A stretch of DNA of 64,000 nucleotides, taken from Streptomyces sp. WM4235 (lineage in GTDB: Bacteria > Actinomycetota > Actinomycetes > Streptomycetales > Streptomycetaceae). This document shows, one piece after another, positions 26,861-36,434 of the stretch. Every line of letters begins with the position of its first letter. The first letter of the stretch is position 1. A program made the position numbers and the translations under genes. The stretch covers positions 1-64,000 of the forward strand of contig NZ_LGDE01000046.1 of assembly GCF_001279725.1 (NCBI RefSeq), given 5' to 3'. Below the pieces are notes generated by a model. That model saw only the letters and a program-made list of their open reading frames with translations. It searched no databases and was not told where the DNA came from.

Positions 26861-28450
26861 ATGCGGGTACTTCCGCCGGCGGCGCGCGTCCTCGTCGTGT
26901 GCGCGATCCTCGTGGCGTCGGTGTGCGTGCTGCCGGCCGCACTCAGCCCCGACACCCCCTGGCCGACCGTCTCGCTGCTCGCCGCGCTCTACCTCGGCTG
27001 TGAGTCGGTGCGGATCTGCCCACGCCTCACCGGCCGGGTGCCCGAGGGCATCGGCACCTTCTTCCCCGTCGTGCTGGCCGCCGTCTTCCTGCTGCCGCCC
27101 TCCGCGGCCGCGCTCGTGGCCGTGCCCGGAGCCCTCGCCGGACCGGTGGTCCGGCGACCGGCCGGGGTCCGTCGGGTGTGGCACGCGGCGCAGCAGGCGA
27201 CGGCCGCCTGGGTGGCGGGACGCACGTACGGGCTGCTCGGCGGACCGGCCGCGCTCGACGGCCGGGGGCCGGTGGCGAGCGGGATTCCCGGGCCGTCCGC
27301 AGGCGCCGATCCGATCGCCTGGGTCGCCGACTTCCCCTACCTCCTGCTTCCCGCGGCGGTCGCCGCCGTGGCCTTCTGCATGGTCCTCACCCTCCTCGAC
27401 GGGGCGATCCTCGTCGCCGCCGAGCGGCGGCCCCCGGCCACCGTCCGGGTCGGGCCGTCGGTCCGGTCCCTGGCCCCGCACTGCGTGCACGGGCTGGCCG
27501 GGCTGATGATGGCCGTCATGTGGCGCAGCCCGTACGGACTGCCCGCCGCCCTGCTGGTCCTGCTGCCGATGTACATCTCCTGCTGGGTCTTCGCCCAGTA
27601 CCACCGCGAGCGCGCCGCCCACCAGGCCACGATCCGCGCGCTGGTACAGGCCGTCGACATCAAGGACCGCTACACGCGCGGTCACAGCGAGCGGGTCGGC
27701 CAGGCCTCGGCGATGATCGCCCGCGAGCTGGGGATGGCGGACGACCGGATGGAAGTCGTCCGTATCGCCGGCATCCTGCACGACGTGGGCAAACTCGGCG
27801 TACCGACCCGACTCCTGCGCAAGGACGGGCCGTTGACCCCCGAGGAACGCAGGATCATCGAACTGCACCCCGAGTACGGGCACGAGATGGTCCGCGGCAT
27901 CGGCTTCCTGGGGGAGGCCCGCGCGGCGATCCTCCACCACCACGAGCGGGTCGACGGGTCGGGGTATCCGTACGGGCTGCGCGGCGAGCAGATCCCGGTG
28001 TCGGCCCGCGTGGTGGCGGTGGCCGACTCCTTCGACGCGATGACGTCGACGCGCTCGTACAGCAGGGCGCGGCCGGTGCCCGTCGCGCTCGCCGAGCTGG
28101 AGCGGTGCGCGGGGACGCAGTTCGACCCGGCCATGGTGCGCGCCCTGGTCGGCGCCATCGGGCGCCAGGGCTGGCATCCGGTGGTCACCTCCGACGACGA
28201 CCTCCAGGTCATCGGCGACGGGCCGGGCGGCCCCGCCGGTCCGGGAGGTCCGGGAGGTCCGGGCGGCCCCGCCGGGGGCGCGCTGCCCGGACTCCCGACC
28301 CAGGGCGGTCCGTCGGCGGCGCCCGCGGAACCGGGTCCGCCGGGCCGGCCCCGGGACGACGCCCCCGAACCCGGACGGGCCCCCGGCCGCCGGACACCCC
28401 CGGTGCGCCCGGCCGGCGGCCCCGGGACCCGACCCGGAACCGGCCCGTGA
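26861..28450 (+). CDS. membrane HD-GYP domain phosphodiesterase-like protein
   Basis: 529 residues. The first ~240 contain about six membrane helices, followed by a cytosolic HD-GYP domain at ~260-440. Catalytic motifs are intact: RGHSERVGQ, HDVGKLGVP, HPEYGHEMV, HHHERVDGSGYPYGL (HHE and GYP) and VADSFDAM. This class hydrolyses cyclic di-GMP. The C-terminal ~80 residues are a Gly/Pro-rich disordered tail. ATG 26861 follows GGGAGGAG. Its stop overlaps the GTG of the next gene (GTGA), so the two paralogues are coupled. Confidence 0.85.
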   Translation: MRVLPPAARVLVVCAILVASVCVLPAALSPDTPWPTVSLLAALYLGCESVRICPRLTGRVPEGIGTFFPVVLAAVFLLPPSAAALVAVPGALAGPVVRRPAGVRRVWHAAQQATAAWVAGRTYGLLGGPAALDGRGPVASGIPGPSAGADPIAWVADFPYLLLPAAVAAVAFCMVLTLLDGAILVAAERRPPATVRVGPSVRSLAPHCVHGLAGLMMAVMWRSPYGLPAALLVLLPMYISCWVFAQYHRERAAHQATIRALVQAVDIKDRYTRGHSERVGQASAMIARELGMADDRMEVVRIAGILHDVGKLGVPTRLLRKDGPLTPEERRIIELHPEYGHEMVRGIGFLGEARAAILHHHERVDGSGYPYGLRGEQIPVSARVVAVADSFDAMTSTRSYSRARPVPVALAELERCAGTQFDPAMVRALVGAIGRQGWHPVVTSDDDLQVIGDGPGGPAGPGGPGGPGGPAGGALPGLPTQGGPSAAPAEPGPPGRPRDDAPEPGRAPGRRTPPVRPAGGPGTRPGTGP

Positions 28451-29724
28451 GGGGGCCGACCGCCCCCGCGGTACGCGCCGCCGCCGCCCTGCTCACCCTC
28501 GTGGCCCTGGGCCACACCCTGTGGCACGGTCTCGCCGACACCGGCGTCGCCCTCGCCTTCGGCGGCCTCGTCGCCGTCGGGGAACTCGCCCGCCGCGACC
28601 CCGGGGACGCCGCCGGGAACCCCACCGCCGAGGACCGCCGGCCCGCGCCCCTCGGCTCCGCCGGAGCCCTCGCGTACGCCCTGCTCGGCGAGAACGCCGG
28701 GCACTCCACCCACCACGGGGCCCTGCAGACGGTCGCCGTCGTGCTCGCCGCCGCCCTCGTCGGACTCGTACCGCACGTGGCGCGGGGCCGCGGTCCCGCC
28801 CTCGACCACGTGGCCCGCCAGGTGCTCACGGTCGGCTTCGCCGCCGCCTGTTTCCAGCCGCTCCACCATTCCGGCCGACTGGAGGGCATGGTCGGCGAGG
28901 GCCCGTACCTCGTGGTCTTCCTGCTGCTCCTGCTCGGCCTGACGGCCTTGTGCGACGCCGTCCTGGCCGCCGCGCTCGCCGCGTCCCGCACCGGGTGGCC
29001 GTACGGGCCCCTGCTGCGCGACGAACTGCGCGCGCTCGCCGGTATCGGCTCGGCGATCTGCGCGACCGGCCTGGTCATGGCGCTGGCCGTGGCCGTGGCC
29101 GGGGTGTGGGCCCTGCCCGTCTTCAGCGTTCCGCTGCTGCTCACCCAGCTGTCCTTCCACCGGATCACCGCGATCCGCACCACCTACCGCGAGACCATCA
29201 CCTCCCTCGCCCGGGCCACCGAGATCGCCGGGTACACCCGCCCGGGCCACTCGCTGCGGGTGGCGGCGCTGAGCTGCGCCGTCGGGCGGGAGCTGGGGCT
29301 GTCCGAGCGGGAGCTCACGGTGTTGGAGTACGCCGCCCTGATGCACGACATCGGGCAGCTGTCCCTCGTCGATCCGGTCCCGGCCGGGGCGACCGCAGGG
29401 CTGCCCGCCGCCGAGGCCCGCCGGATCGCCGGGCTGGGCGGGGAGGTGGCCCGGCTGACGGGGGTGTCCGCGGAGGTCGCGGTGGTCGTGGAGCGGCAGG
29501 CCGATCCGTACCGTGAGCAGCCGGTCGCCGCCCGGATCGTGCGCGCGGTGAACGCCTACGACGACCTGTGCGGCGGGAGCGGTCACCCGGGCGGCTCACT
29601 GGCCGCCCTGGAGCGTCTGCGGCTGGGTACCGGGCACGACTACCAGCCGGAGGTCGTGGAGTCCCTTGCGAGGGTTCTGGCCAGGGACGGACGTGCCCGA
29701 GTCGTTCCCGTTCCGCCTGGGTAA
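28447..29724 (+). CDS. membrane HD-domain protein with degenerate HD-GYP
   Basis: 425 residues from GTG 28447, overlapping the previous stop by 4 nt. About six or seven membrane helices precede a shortened HD region from ~250. GHSLRVAALSC and the HD pair in MHDIGQLSL are kept, but the HHE and GYP motifs are missing; VVERQADPYREQPVAARIV occupies that place, followed by a VNAYDDL equivalent of the DSFDAM motif. It looks like a paralogue of the upstream protein that lost c-di-GMP hydrolysis and may be a regulatory partner. Confidence 0.75.
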   Translation: MRGPTAPAVRAAAALLTLVALGHTLWHGLADTGVALAFGGLVAVGELARRDPGDAAGNPTAEDRRPAPLGSAGALAYALLGENAGHSTHHGALQTVAVVLAAALVGLVPHVARGRGPALDHVARQVLTVGFAAACFQPLHHSGRLEGMVGEGPYLVVFLLLLLGLTALCDAVLAAALAASRTGWPYGPLLRDELRALAGIGSAICATGLVMALAVAVAGVWALPVFSVPLLLTQLSFHRITAIRTTYRETITSLARATEIAGYTRPGHSLRVAALSCAVGRELGLSERELTVLEYAALMHDIGQLSLVDPVPAGATAGLPAAEARRIAGLGGEVARLTGVSAEVAVVVERQADPYREQPVAARIVRAVNAYDDLCGGSGHPGGSLAALERLRLGTGHDYQPEVVESLARVLARDGRARVVPVPPG

Positions 29725-29829
29725 CCCATGGGTAATGAGCGGCCGTCCGAGTGGGCATGGTTGGATGCGAGTGGGAGTGTCCGTGAGGGTGTCCGCAAGG
29801 CTGCACCGTTGGACCGGCAGGCGGGAATC

Positions 29830-30825
29830 GTGAGGATCTTCGGGAAGGTACGGCATCGGCCCTCCGCCTCGTGGCGGCAGGCCACCGACCGCGCGTTCAC
29901 GCTGATCGGCGACGGGCGGTACGAGGACGCGGGCGCGCTGCTGACCAGAGCGGCGGACCTGGAGCCCTGGTTGTCCGAGTCCTGGTTCAACCTGGCCCTG
30001 CTGCACAAGTTCCGGCACGACTGGGAGCAGGCGCGGGCCGCGGGGCTGCGCGCGGTGGCCCTGTTGGACCGCGAGACGGGCGCCCCGGACTGGTGGAACG
30101 TCGGCATCGCCGCGACCGCGCTCCAGGACTGGCCGCTGGCCCGCCGGGCCTGGCAGGCGTACGGCCTGAAGGTCCCCGGGGACCCGCACGGCACGGGCGG
30201 GGCAGGCGAGCCCGTCGGCATGGAACTGGGCAGCGCCGCCGTGCGGCTCTCGCCCGAGGGCGAGGCCGAGGTCGTGTGGGGGCGGAGGCTCGATCCGGCC
30301 CGGATCGAGGTCCTCTCGATCCCGCTGCCGTCCTCCGGGCGGCGCTGGGGCGAGGTCGTGCTGCACGACGGGGTGCCGCACGGCGAGCGCATCACCGCCG
30401 CCGGCCCCTCCTACCCCGTTTTCGACGAGATCGAGCTGTGGGCGCCCTCGCCGGTGCCGACCTGGGTGGTGCTGCTGGAGGCGGCCACCGAGGCCGACCG
30501 CGACGCCCTGGAGCAGCTCGCCTCCGACGCGGGCTTCGCCGCCGAGGACTGGTCCTCGTCGGTGCGGTTGCTGTGCCGGACGTGCTCCGAGAGCGCGATG
30601 CCGAGCGACGAGGGCGACGAGCAGCACCCGGACCCGCACGATCACAGCGAACCAGGCCATCCCGGCCCGCTGGGCCACCGCACCGCCGGTTCCGGCTCCC
30701 TGTGGGTCCCCGAGCGCGAGTGCGGCATCGCCGCGCCCGCCGGTCTGGTGCGCGGGCTCCTCGACGGCTGGGTGGCGGACAGCCCGGACAGTCGCGAGTG
30801 GCGGGATCTGGAGGAAGTCTGCTGA
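29830..30825 (+). CDS. tetratricopeptide-repeat protein
   Basis: 331 residues from GTG 29830. An ATG at 29728 is in frame, but the codons between them have low third-position GC and read as non-coding. TPR-like helices at ~15-115 include WRQATDRAFTLIGDGRYEDA and SWFNLALLHKFRHDWEQARA. The C-terminal half has a conserved-looking segment with RLLCRTCSESAMP and a His/Asp-rich stretch (HPDPHDHSEPGHPG) that could bind metal. The function is not recognised. It lies 67 nt before def and may be co-transcribed with it. Confidence 0.75.
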   Translation: MRIFGKVRHRPSASWRQATDRAFTLIGDGRYEDAGALLTRAADLEPWLSESWFNLALLHKFRHDWEQARAAGLRAVALLDRETGAPDWWNVGIAATALQDWPLARRAWQAYGLKVPGDPHGTGGAGEPVGMELGSAAVRLSPEGEAEVVWGRRLDPARIEVLSIPLPSSGRRWGEVVLHDGVPHGERITAAGPSYPVFDEIELWAPSPVPTWVVLLEAATEADRDALEQLASDAGFAAEDWSSSVRLLCRTCSESAMPSDEGDEQHPDPHDHSEPGHPGPLGHRTAGSGSLWVPERECGIAAPAGLVRGLLDGWVADSPDSREWRDLEEVC

Positions 30826-30892
30826 GTCGGGGCCGTAGGCTGTACGGGTCACATCGGTGACTCGGCGGACTTACGGAAGGCGTACGGCGGAC

Positions 30893-31528
30893 ATGGCGCA
30901 GCAGGAGAACCAGGTTGTCCCGGTCGACGAAGAGGGCTACGTCGTGGACACGGAGGACTGTGAGGCGCGCGAGCTCGCCTACCGTGAGCGCGGCACCTCC
31001 CGCCCCATCACGGTGGTCGGCAATCCGGTCCTGCACCGGGAATGCAAGGACGTCACCGAGTTCGGCGACGAACTGGCCCGGCTGATCGACGACATGTTCG
31101 CGAGCCAGAAGACCGCCGAGGGCGTGGGCCTGGCCGCGAACCAGATCGGTGTGGACGCCAAGGTCTTCGTCTACGACTGCCCGGACGACGACGGCAAGCG
31201 GCACACCGGTGTCGTCATCAACCCGAAGCTGGTCGAGCTGCCGGTCGGCGCCCGGGTGCTGGACGACTCCAACGAGGGCTGCCTGTCGGTTCCGACGGCC
31301 TACGCCTCGCTGGCCCGCCCGGACTACGCCGAGGTCACCGGCCAGGACGCGCAGGGCAATCCGATCAAGGTCCGGGGCACCGGCTACTTCGCGCGCTGCC
31401 TCCAGCACGAGACGGACCACCTGTACGGGTACCTGTACATCGACCGCCTCTCGAAGCGCGACCGCAAGGACGCCCTGCGACAGATGGACGAGGGCACCCC
31501 GCGCTACGAGGTCGTCCCGAACGCCTGA
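30893..31528 (+). CDS. def: peptide deformylase
   Basis: A 211-residue type I deformylase that removes formyl from nascent N-terminal Met. All three motifs are present: [10 protein letters not shown] (~77), EGCLSVP (~127, metal Cys) and QHETDHLYG (~169, HExxH metal ligands). The N-terminal ~40 residues are an acidic extension common in Streptomyces. ATG 30893 is chosen as the usual start; its ribosome site (GGAAGG) is 12 nt away, so spacing is long. Confidence 0.95.
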   Translation: MAQQENQVVPVDEEGYVVDTEDCEARELAYRERGTSRPITVVGNPVLHRECKDVTEFGDELARLIDDMFASQKTAEGVGLAANQIGVDAKVFVYDCPDDDGKRHTGVVINPKLVELPVGARVLDDSNEGCLSVPTAYASLARPDYAEVTGQDAQGNPIKVRGTGYFARCLQHETDHLYGYLYIDRLSKRDRKDALRQMDEGTPRYEVVPNA

Positions 31529-31548
31529 GCCGCTCTGCCCGAGCCGGT

Positions 31549-32517
31549 CTACGCCACGGCCTGCGGGCCCCGGAAGGCGCGCCTGAACGAGTTCGGCGTG
31601 GTGCCCAGGGCCCGCAGGAAGTGGTGGCGCAGCGCGGCCCCGTTGCCGAAGCCGCAGCGGCCCGCGATGGCGTCGATCGTCTCGTCGGAGGATTCCAGCA
31701 ACTCCTGCGCCAACAGGACGCGTTGGCGCAGCACCCACTGGTACGGAGTGGAGCCGGTCTCCTGCTGGAAGCGGCGGGCGAAGGTGCGCGGGGCCATGTG
31801 CGCGCGGTCCGCGAGCTGCTCGACCGTGATCTCCTCGTCCAGGTGGCGCGCCATCCAGGAGATGACCTCCCCGACGGTGTCGCAGGAGGTGCGGGGCAGC
31901 GGCCGTTGGATGAACTGGGCCTGGCCGCCGTCCCGGTGGGGAGGTACGACCATCCGCCGGGCGATGGTGTTGGCCACCTCCGCGCCGTGCTCCTGTCGGA
32001 CGACGTGCAGGCAGGCGTCGATGCCCGAGGCGGTGCCCGCGGCGGTGATCACCGAGCCCTCGTCCACGTACAGCACGTCCGGGTCGACGACGGCCCTCGG
32101 GAAGCGGCGGGCCAGGGCCGGGGCGTGCATCCAGTGCGTGGTGCAGCGCCGCCCGTCGAGCAGTCCGGCCGCGCCGAGCAGGAAGGCCCCGCTGCACACG
32201 CTGAGCAGCCGCGCCCCCCGGTCCACGGCCCGGCGCAGGGCCTCCAGCAGTTCCTCGGGGTACTCCCGGGTCGGGGCCGTGCGGTCGGCCGGCAGGCAGA
32301 TCAGGTCCGCGCTCTCCAGCCGTTCCAGTCCGTGCGGGGCCACGATGTCGAAGTGTCCGTCGCCGGTGGTGGACCGCCGGTCCTCCGCGGCGCACACGGC
32401 GAAGTCGTAGACCGGCAGCCCCATGTCGCTGCGGTCGAGTCCGAAGACCTCGCAGAAGATCCCCAGTTCGAAGGGGGCGACGCCGTTGGCGAGGGCCACG
32501 GCCACATTGGTCAGCAT
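31549..32517 (-). CDS. nrdS: GlxA-type AraC regulator, probable NrdS
   Basis: 322 residues: an N-terminal DJ-1/PfpI-like domain (residues ~1-190, LLSVCSGAFLLGAAGLLDGR with the nucleophile-elbow Cys) and a C-terminal AraC helix-turn-helix pair (VEQLADRAHMAPRTFARRFQ, then IDAIAGRCGFGNGAALRHHF). In S. coelicolor an AraC-like gene, nrdS, follows nrdAB, and this gene occupies that place. However, 320 nt separate it from nrdB, so it may also have its own promoter; a GACAGT-ACTGTC palindrome and TGGCAG/CTGCCA repeats lie at ~32528-32566. Confidence 0.75.
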   Translation of the reverse strand: MLTNVAVALANGVAPFELGIFCEVFGLDRSDMGLPVYDFAVCAAEDRRSTTGDGHFDIVAPHGLERLESADLICLPADRTAPTREYPEELLEALRRAVDRGARLLSVCSGAFLLGAAGLLDGRRCTTHWMHAPALARRFPRAVVDPDVLYVDEGSVITAAGTASGIDACLHVVRQEHGAEVANTIARRMVVPPHRDGGQAQFIQRPLPRTSCDTVGEVISWMARHLDEEITVEQLADRAHMAPRTFARRFQQETGSTPYQWVLRQRVLLAQELLESSDETIDAIAGRCGFGNGAALRHHFLRALGTTPNSFRRAFRGPQAVA

Positions 32518-32598
32518 GCCCCCAGTGTGGCAGTAATTCGCACTTCCATGACAGTCCTGCCACTGTCGGGTTTTCGTCGCCCTCGCGAGAGTGGAGGG

Positions 32599-32883
32599 GT
32601 GAACACGCTTCTGAGCCACCTCGTCGCCCTCGCCGTCGCCGGCCTCTTCGCGGGCCCGGCCCTGTACGGACTCCTCCTCGAACGCCGCGTCGACCGGCAA
32701 TTGCGCGCCGCCCGCGAGCGGGAGGAGGTCGTCCGGGAAACGCGGCAGCACCCCCGCCCGGGACCCCCGGAGATCCGGGAGGTCCACCCCGTGGGCGGGG
32801 GCGCTGCCAAGTCGTGCGGCCGTGCGGGGAAGAGGACTCAGAAGTCCTCGTCCAGGTCGACGGTGCCCTCGACCGCGACCTGA
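32599..32883 (+). CDS. possible small membrane protein
   Basis: 94 residues from GTG 32599 with GGAGGG almost abutting it. There is one N-terminal hydrophobic helix (residues ~6-26, VALAVAGLFAGPALYGLLL), then a charged Arg/Glu helix and a basic tail. Its last 46 nt run antisense through the 3' end of nrdB. It could be real (it fills a 320-nt gap) or a GC-driven open frame; I cannot decide. Confidence 0.35.
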   Translation: MNTLLSHLVALAVAGLFAGPALYGLLLERRVDRQLRAAREREEVVRETRQHPRPGPPEIREVHPVGGGAAKSCGRAGKRTQKSSSRSTVPSTAT

Positions 32884-33854
32884 TAGGCCGACGGGCGGCG
32901 CTCGAAGAAGTTCGTCAGCTCCTGGACGCCCTGAAGCTCCATGAACGAGAACGGGTTCTGCGAGCCGTACACCGCCGGGAAGCCCAGGCGCACCAGACGC
33001 TGGTCCGCGACGCACTCCAGGTACTCGCGCATCGACTCGGTGTTCATGCCCGGCAGGCCGTCACCGCACAGGTCGCGGCCGAACTGCAGCTCCGCCTCGA
33101 CGGCCTCCTTCAGCATGTCGACGACCTGCTGCTGGAGAGCGTCGTCGAAGAGCTCCGGCTCCTCCTTGCGGACCGTGTCGACGACCTCGAACGCGAAGTT
33201 CATGTGCATGGTCTCGTCACGGAACACCCAGTTGGTGCCGGTGGCCAGACCGTGCAGCAGGCCGCGCGAACGGAACCAGTACACGTACGCGAAAGCGCCG
33301 TAGAAGAACAGGCCCTCGATGCACGCCGCGAAGCAGATCAGGTTCAGCAGGAAGCGGCGCCGGTCGGCGGCCGTCTCCAGCCGGTCGATCTTCTCGACCG
33401 AGTCCATCCACTTGAAGCAGAACTGCGCCTTCTCGCGGATCGAGGGGATCTCCTCGACCGCGTCGAACGCGGCCGCCCGGTCGTCCGGGTTGGGCAGGTA
33501 GGTGTCGAGCAGCGTCAGGTAGAACTGGACGTGCACGGCCTCCTCGAACAGCTGGCGCGACAGGTACAGGCGCGCCTCCGGGGAGTTGATGTGCTTGTAC
33601 AGCGTCAGCACGAGGTTGTTCGAGACGATCGAGTCACCCGTCGCGAAGAACGCGACCAGACGGCCGATCATGTGCTGCTCGGACGGGGTCAGCTTCGCGA
33701 GGTCCGCGACGTCCGAGTGGAGGTCGACCTCCTCGACCGTCCACGTGTTCTTGATCGCGTCGCGGTAGCGCTCGTAGAAGTCCGGGTAACGCATCGGGCG
33801 GAGCGTGAGCTCGAAGCCCGGGTCCAGGAGGTTCTTGTTCTCGTTGGAGCTCAT
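32838..33854 (-). CDS. nrdB: class I ribonucleotide reductase, beta (radical) subunit
   Basis: A 338-residue ferritin-like small subunit that generates the tyrosyl radical for nucleotide reduction. Metal ligands lie in FEEAVHVQFY (Glu, His), CIEGLFFYGAF and RDETMHMNFAFEVV (Glu, His). The C-terminal tail VDLDEDF is the typical docking peptide for the alpha subunit. The start ATG overlaps the nrdA stop by one base (TAATG), so it is tightly coupled downstream of nrdA. Confidence 0.93.
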   Translation of the reverse strand: MSSNENKNLLDPGFELTLRPMRYPDFYERYRDAIKNTWTVEEVDLHSDVADLAKLTPSEQHMIGRLVAFFATGDSIVSNNLVLTLYKHINSPEARLYLSRQLFEEAVHVQFYLTLLDTYLPNPDDRAAAFDAVEEIPSIREKAQFCFKWMDSVEKIDRLETAADRRRFLLNLICFAACIEGLFFYGAFAYVYWFRSRGLLHGLATGTNWVFRDETMHMNFAFEVVDTVRKEEPELFDDALQQQVVDMLKEAVEAELQFGRDLCGDGLPGMNTESMREYLECVADQRLVRLGFPAVYGSQNPFSFMELQGVQELTNFFERRPSAYQVAVEGTVDLDEDF

Positions 33855-36262
33855 TACTGGCAGGCCTCGCAGGACTCGGGGTTCTCAAGGGAGCAGGCCA
33901 GCGCGTCGGCGTCGACGGCCTGCGGAAGCGGGGTGGCCGCCGCCGGGACGGCGGAGCCGGACGCCGCGCGGGCGATCTTCGTCGCCGGGCGCGAGCGCAG
34001 GTAGTACGTGGTCTTCAGGCCCTGCTTCCAGGCGTACGAGTACATCGAGGACAGCTTCCCGATGGTCGGCGTCTCCAGGAACAGGTTCAGCGACTGCGAC
34101 TGGTCGAGGAACGGCGTACGGGCCGCCGCCATGTCGATCAGGCCGCGCTGCGGGATCTCCCACGCCGTGCGGTACAGCTCGCGCACCTCGGCCGGGATCC
34201 AACCGAAGCCCTGCACCGAGCCGCTGGCCTCGCGCAGCGCCTCGCGGGACTGGGCGTCCCACACGCCGAGCCGCTTCAGCTCGGCCACCAGGTAGGCGTT
34301 CACCTGGAGGAACTCACCGCTGAGCGTCTCGCGCTTGAAGAGGTTGGAGACCTGGGGCTCGATGCACTCGTACACACCGGCGATCGAGGCGATCGTGGCG
34401 GTCGGGGCGATGGCGAGGAGCAGCGAGTTGCGCATGCCGGAGGTCGCGACCCGGGCGCGCAGCGCCTCCCAGCGCTCCGGCCAGTTCAGCTCGGTGTCGT
34501 AGTGGTCCGGGTGCAGGACACCGCGGGCCGTACGGGTCTGCTCCCAGGCGGGGAGCGGGCCGTTGCGCTCGGCGAGGTCGCAGGAGGCCTCGTACGCGGC
34601 CAGCATGATCCGCTCGGAGAGCTTCGTGGACAGCGCCCGCGCCTCGGGGGAGTCGAAGGGCAGCCGCAGCTGGAAGAAGACGTCCTGGAGGCCCATCGCG
34701 CCCAGACCCACCGGACGCCAGCGGGCGTTGGAACGGCCGGCCTGCTCGGTCGGGTAGAAGTTGATGTCCACCACGCGGTCGAGGAAGGTCACGGCGGTGC
34801 GGACGGTCGAGTCCAGCCGCTCCCAGTCGATGTCGCCGTCGACGACGAACGCGCCGAGGTTGACCGAACCGAGGTTGCAGACGGCCGTCTCGCCGTCGTT
34901 GGTGACCTCGATGATCTCGGTGCAGAGGTTCGAGGAGTGGACGACCGTGCCCGGCTCCGCGGTCTGGTTCGCCGTGCGGTTGGAGGCGTCCTTGAACGTC
35001 ATCCAGCCCTGGCCGGTCTGCGCGAGGGTGCGCATCATCCGGCCGTACAGCTCCCGGGCGGGCATGGTCTTGCGGGCCAGGCCGGCCGCCTCGGCCTCCC
35101 GGTAGGCGGCGTCGAACTCGTCGCCCCACAGGTCCACCAGCTCGGGGACCTCGGCGGGGGAGAACAGCGACCAGTCGGAGTCGGAGTTGACGCGGCGCAT
35201 GAACTCGTCCGGCACCCAGTGGGCCAGGTTCAGGTTGTGCGTACGGCGCTGGTCCTCGCCGGTGTTGTCGCGCAGCTCCAGGAACTCCTCGATGTCCGCG
35301 TGCCAGGTCTCCAGGTAGACGGCGGCGGCGCCCTTGCGCCGGCCGCCCTGGTTCACGGCCGCGACGGAGGCGTCGAGGGTCTTCAGGAACGGCACGATGC
35401 CGTTGGAGTGGCCGTTGGTGCCGCGGATCAGCGAACCGCGGGCGCGGATGCGGGAGTACGACAGGCCGATGCCGCCGGCATGCTTCGACAGGCGCGCGAC
35501 CTGGTGGTAGCGGTCGTAGATCGAGTCGAGCTCGTCCAGCGGGGAGTCCAGCAGGTAGCAGGAGGACATCTGCGGGTGCCGGGTGCCGGAGTTGAAGAGG
35601 GTGGGGGAGGACGGCAGGTAGTCGAGGCGGCTCATCAGCCGGTAGAGCGAGGCCACTTCCTCGACGGCCTGGACCGTCTCGTTCTCCGCGAGACCACAGG
35701 CCACGCGCAGCATGAAGTACTGCGGGGTCTCGATGACCTGGCGGGTGATGGGGTGGCGCAGCAGGTAGCGGCTGTGCAGGGTGCGCAGGCCGAAGAATCC
35801 GAAGCGGTCGTCCGCGCCCTCGGTGAGCGCGTGCTCGACCAGCGCGTTCAGCCGGTTCGCGTGGGTCGCCACGAACTCGGCCGTGCGGTCGGCGATCAGG
35901 CCCTCGCGGTGGCCGACCTCGACGGAGACGGAGAAGGAGGTGGACCCCTGGCCCGCGGCCTCGTCGCGGACGGCCAGCGTCAGCAGACGCGCGGCCAACC
36001 GGGAGTACGCCGGGTCCTCGGAGATCAGACCCGCGGCGGCCTCGGTCGCCAGCCCGCGCAGTTCGGCCTCGTCGGAGGCGGAGCTGCGACCGCGGAGCGC
36101 GGCGGCGGCGACCCGACCGGGGTCGGTGTCGGGAAGGTCGGCCGTCAGCTCGGTCAGGGTGCGCAGCAGCGCGGCCCCGGGTCCCCCGGACGTGATCGCG
36201 GTCTCGATCGCGGACTCGGACGGAACGGACTCTGCGCGCGGTGCGGAGGGCGCGATGGTCAC
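33854..36262 (-). CDS. nrdA: class I ribonucleotide reductase, alpha (catalytic) subunit
   Basis: 802 residues from GTG 36262. Catalytic features are SSCYLLDSPLDELDSI (Cys of the redox pair), LSKHAGGIGLSYSRIRARG, NLCTEIIEVTNDGETAVCNLGSVNL (active-site Asn, Cys, Glu) and a C-terminal redox pair in ENPESCEACQ. The N-terminal ~120 residues precede the barrel and are poorly conserved; I do not see a standard ATP-cone. Expression appears controlled by a cobalamin riboswitch and NrdR boxes upstream. Together with nrdB this is the B12-independent enzyme, backing up a class II enzyme elsewhere. Confidence 0.93.
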   Translation of the reverse strand: MTIAPSAPRAESVPSESAIETAITSGGPGAALLRTLTELTADLPDTDPGRVAAAALRGRSSASDEAELRGLATEAAAGLISEDPAYSRLAARLLTLAVRDEAAGQGSTSFSVSVEVGHREGLIADRTAEFVATHANRLNALVEHALTEGADDRFGFFGLRTLHSRYLLRHPITRQVIETPQYFMLRVACGLAENETVQAVEEVASLYRLMSRLDYLPSSPTLFNSGTRHPQMSSCYLLDSPLDELDSIYDRYHQVARLSKHAGGIGLSYSRIRARGSLIRGTNGHSNGIVPFLKTLDASVAAVNQGGRRKGAAAVYLETWHADIEEFLELRDNTGEDQRRTHNLNLAHWVPDEFMRRVNSDSDWSLFSPAEVPELVDLWGDEFDAAYREAEAAGLARKTMPARELYGRMMRTLAQTGQGWMTFKDASNRTANQTAEPGTVVHSSNLCTEIIEVTNDGETAVCNLGSVNLGAFVVDGDIDWERLDSTVRTAVTFLDRVVDINFYPTEQAGRSNARWRPVGLGAMGLQDVFFQLRLPFDSPEARALSTKLSERIMLAAYEASCDLAERNGPLPAWEQTRTARGVLHPDHYDTELNWPERWEALRARVATSGMRNSLLLAIAPTATIASIAGVYECIEPQVSNLFKRETLSGEFLQVNAYLVAELKRLGVWDAQSREALREASGSVQGFGWIPAEVRELYRTAWEIPQRGLIDMAAARTPFLDQSQSLNLFLETPTIGKLSSMYSYAWKQGLKTTYYLRSRPATKIARAASGSAVPAAATPLPQAVDADALACSLENPESCEACQ

Positions 36263-36434
36263 GGGGGGAGCTCTCCCTTGCTCGGCTCCGGGAACACCGA
36301 CGGCGCGGGCGCGAGCGGGCGCATGCGGACCTCGCACGCTCCGGCCCGGACAGGGCGGGCGGTACGTGCACCGCATGGCGTCCACCGGCCCAACCGCGAG
36401 GCCCGGACGTGTCTGCACCCGGTTCGGTCGAGCC

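Noticed and set aside
28220..28290. Gly/Pro repeat in the HD-GYP gene as a collagen-like domain
   Set aside because: It is short and irregular, and typical of a disordered GC-rich tail.
29728..29829. N-terminal extension of the TPR protein from ATG 29728
   Set aside because: Third-position GC is low and the sequence looks like leader; GTG 29830 starts the conserved region.
31042..32598. Plus-strand open frame across def and the AraC gene
   Set aside because: Shadow of def in another frame and antisense to nrdS; only the last part (from 32599) has an independent start worth listing.
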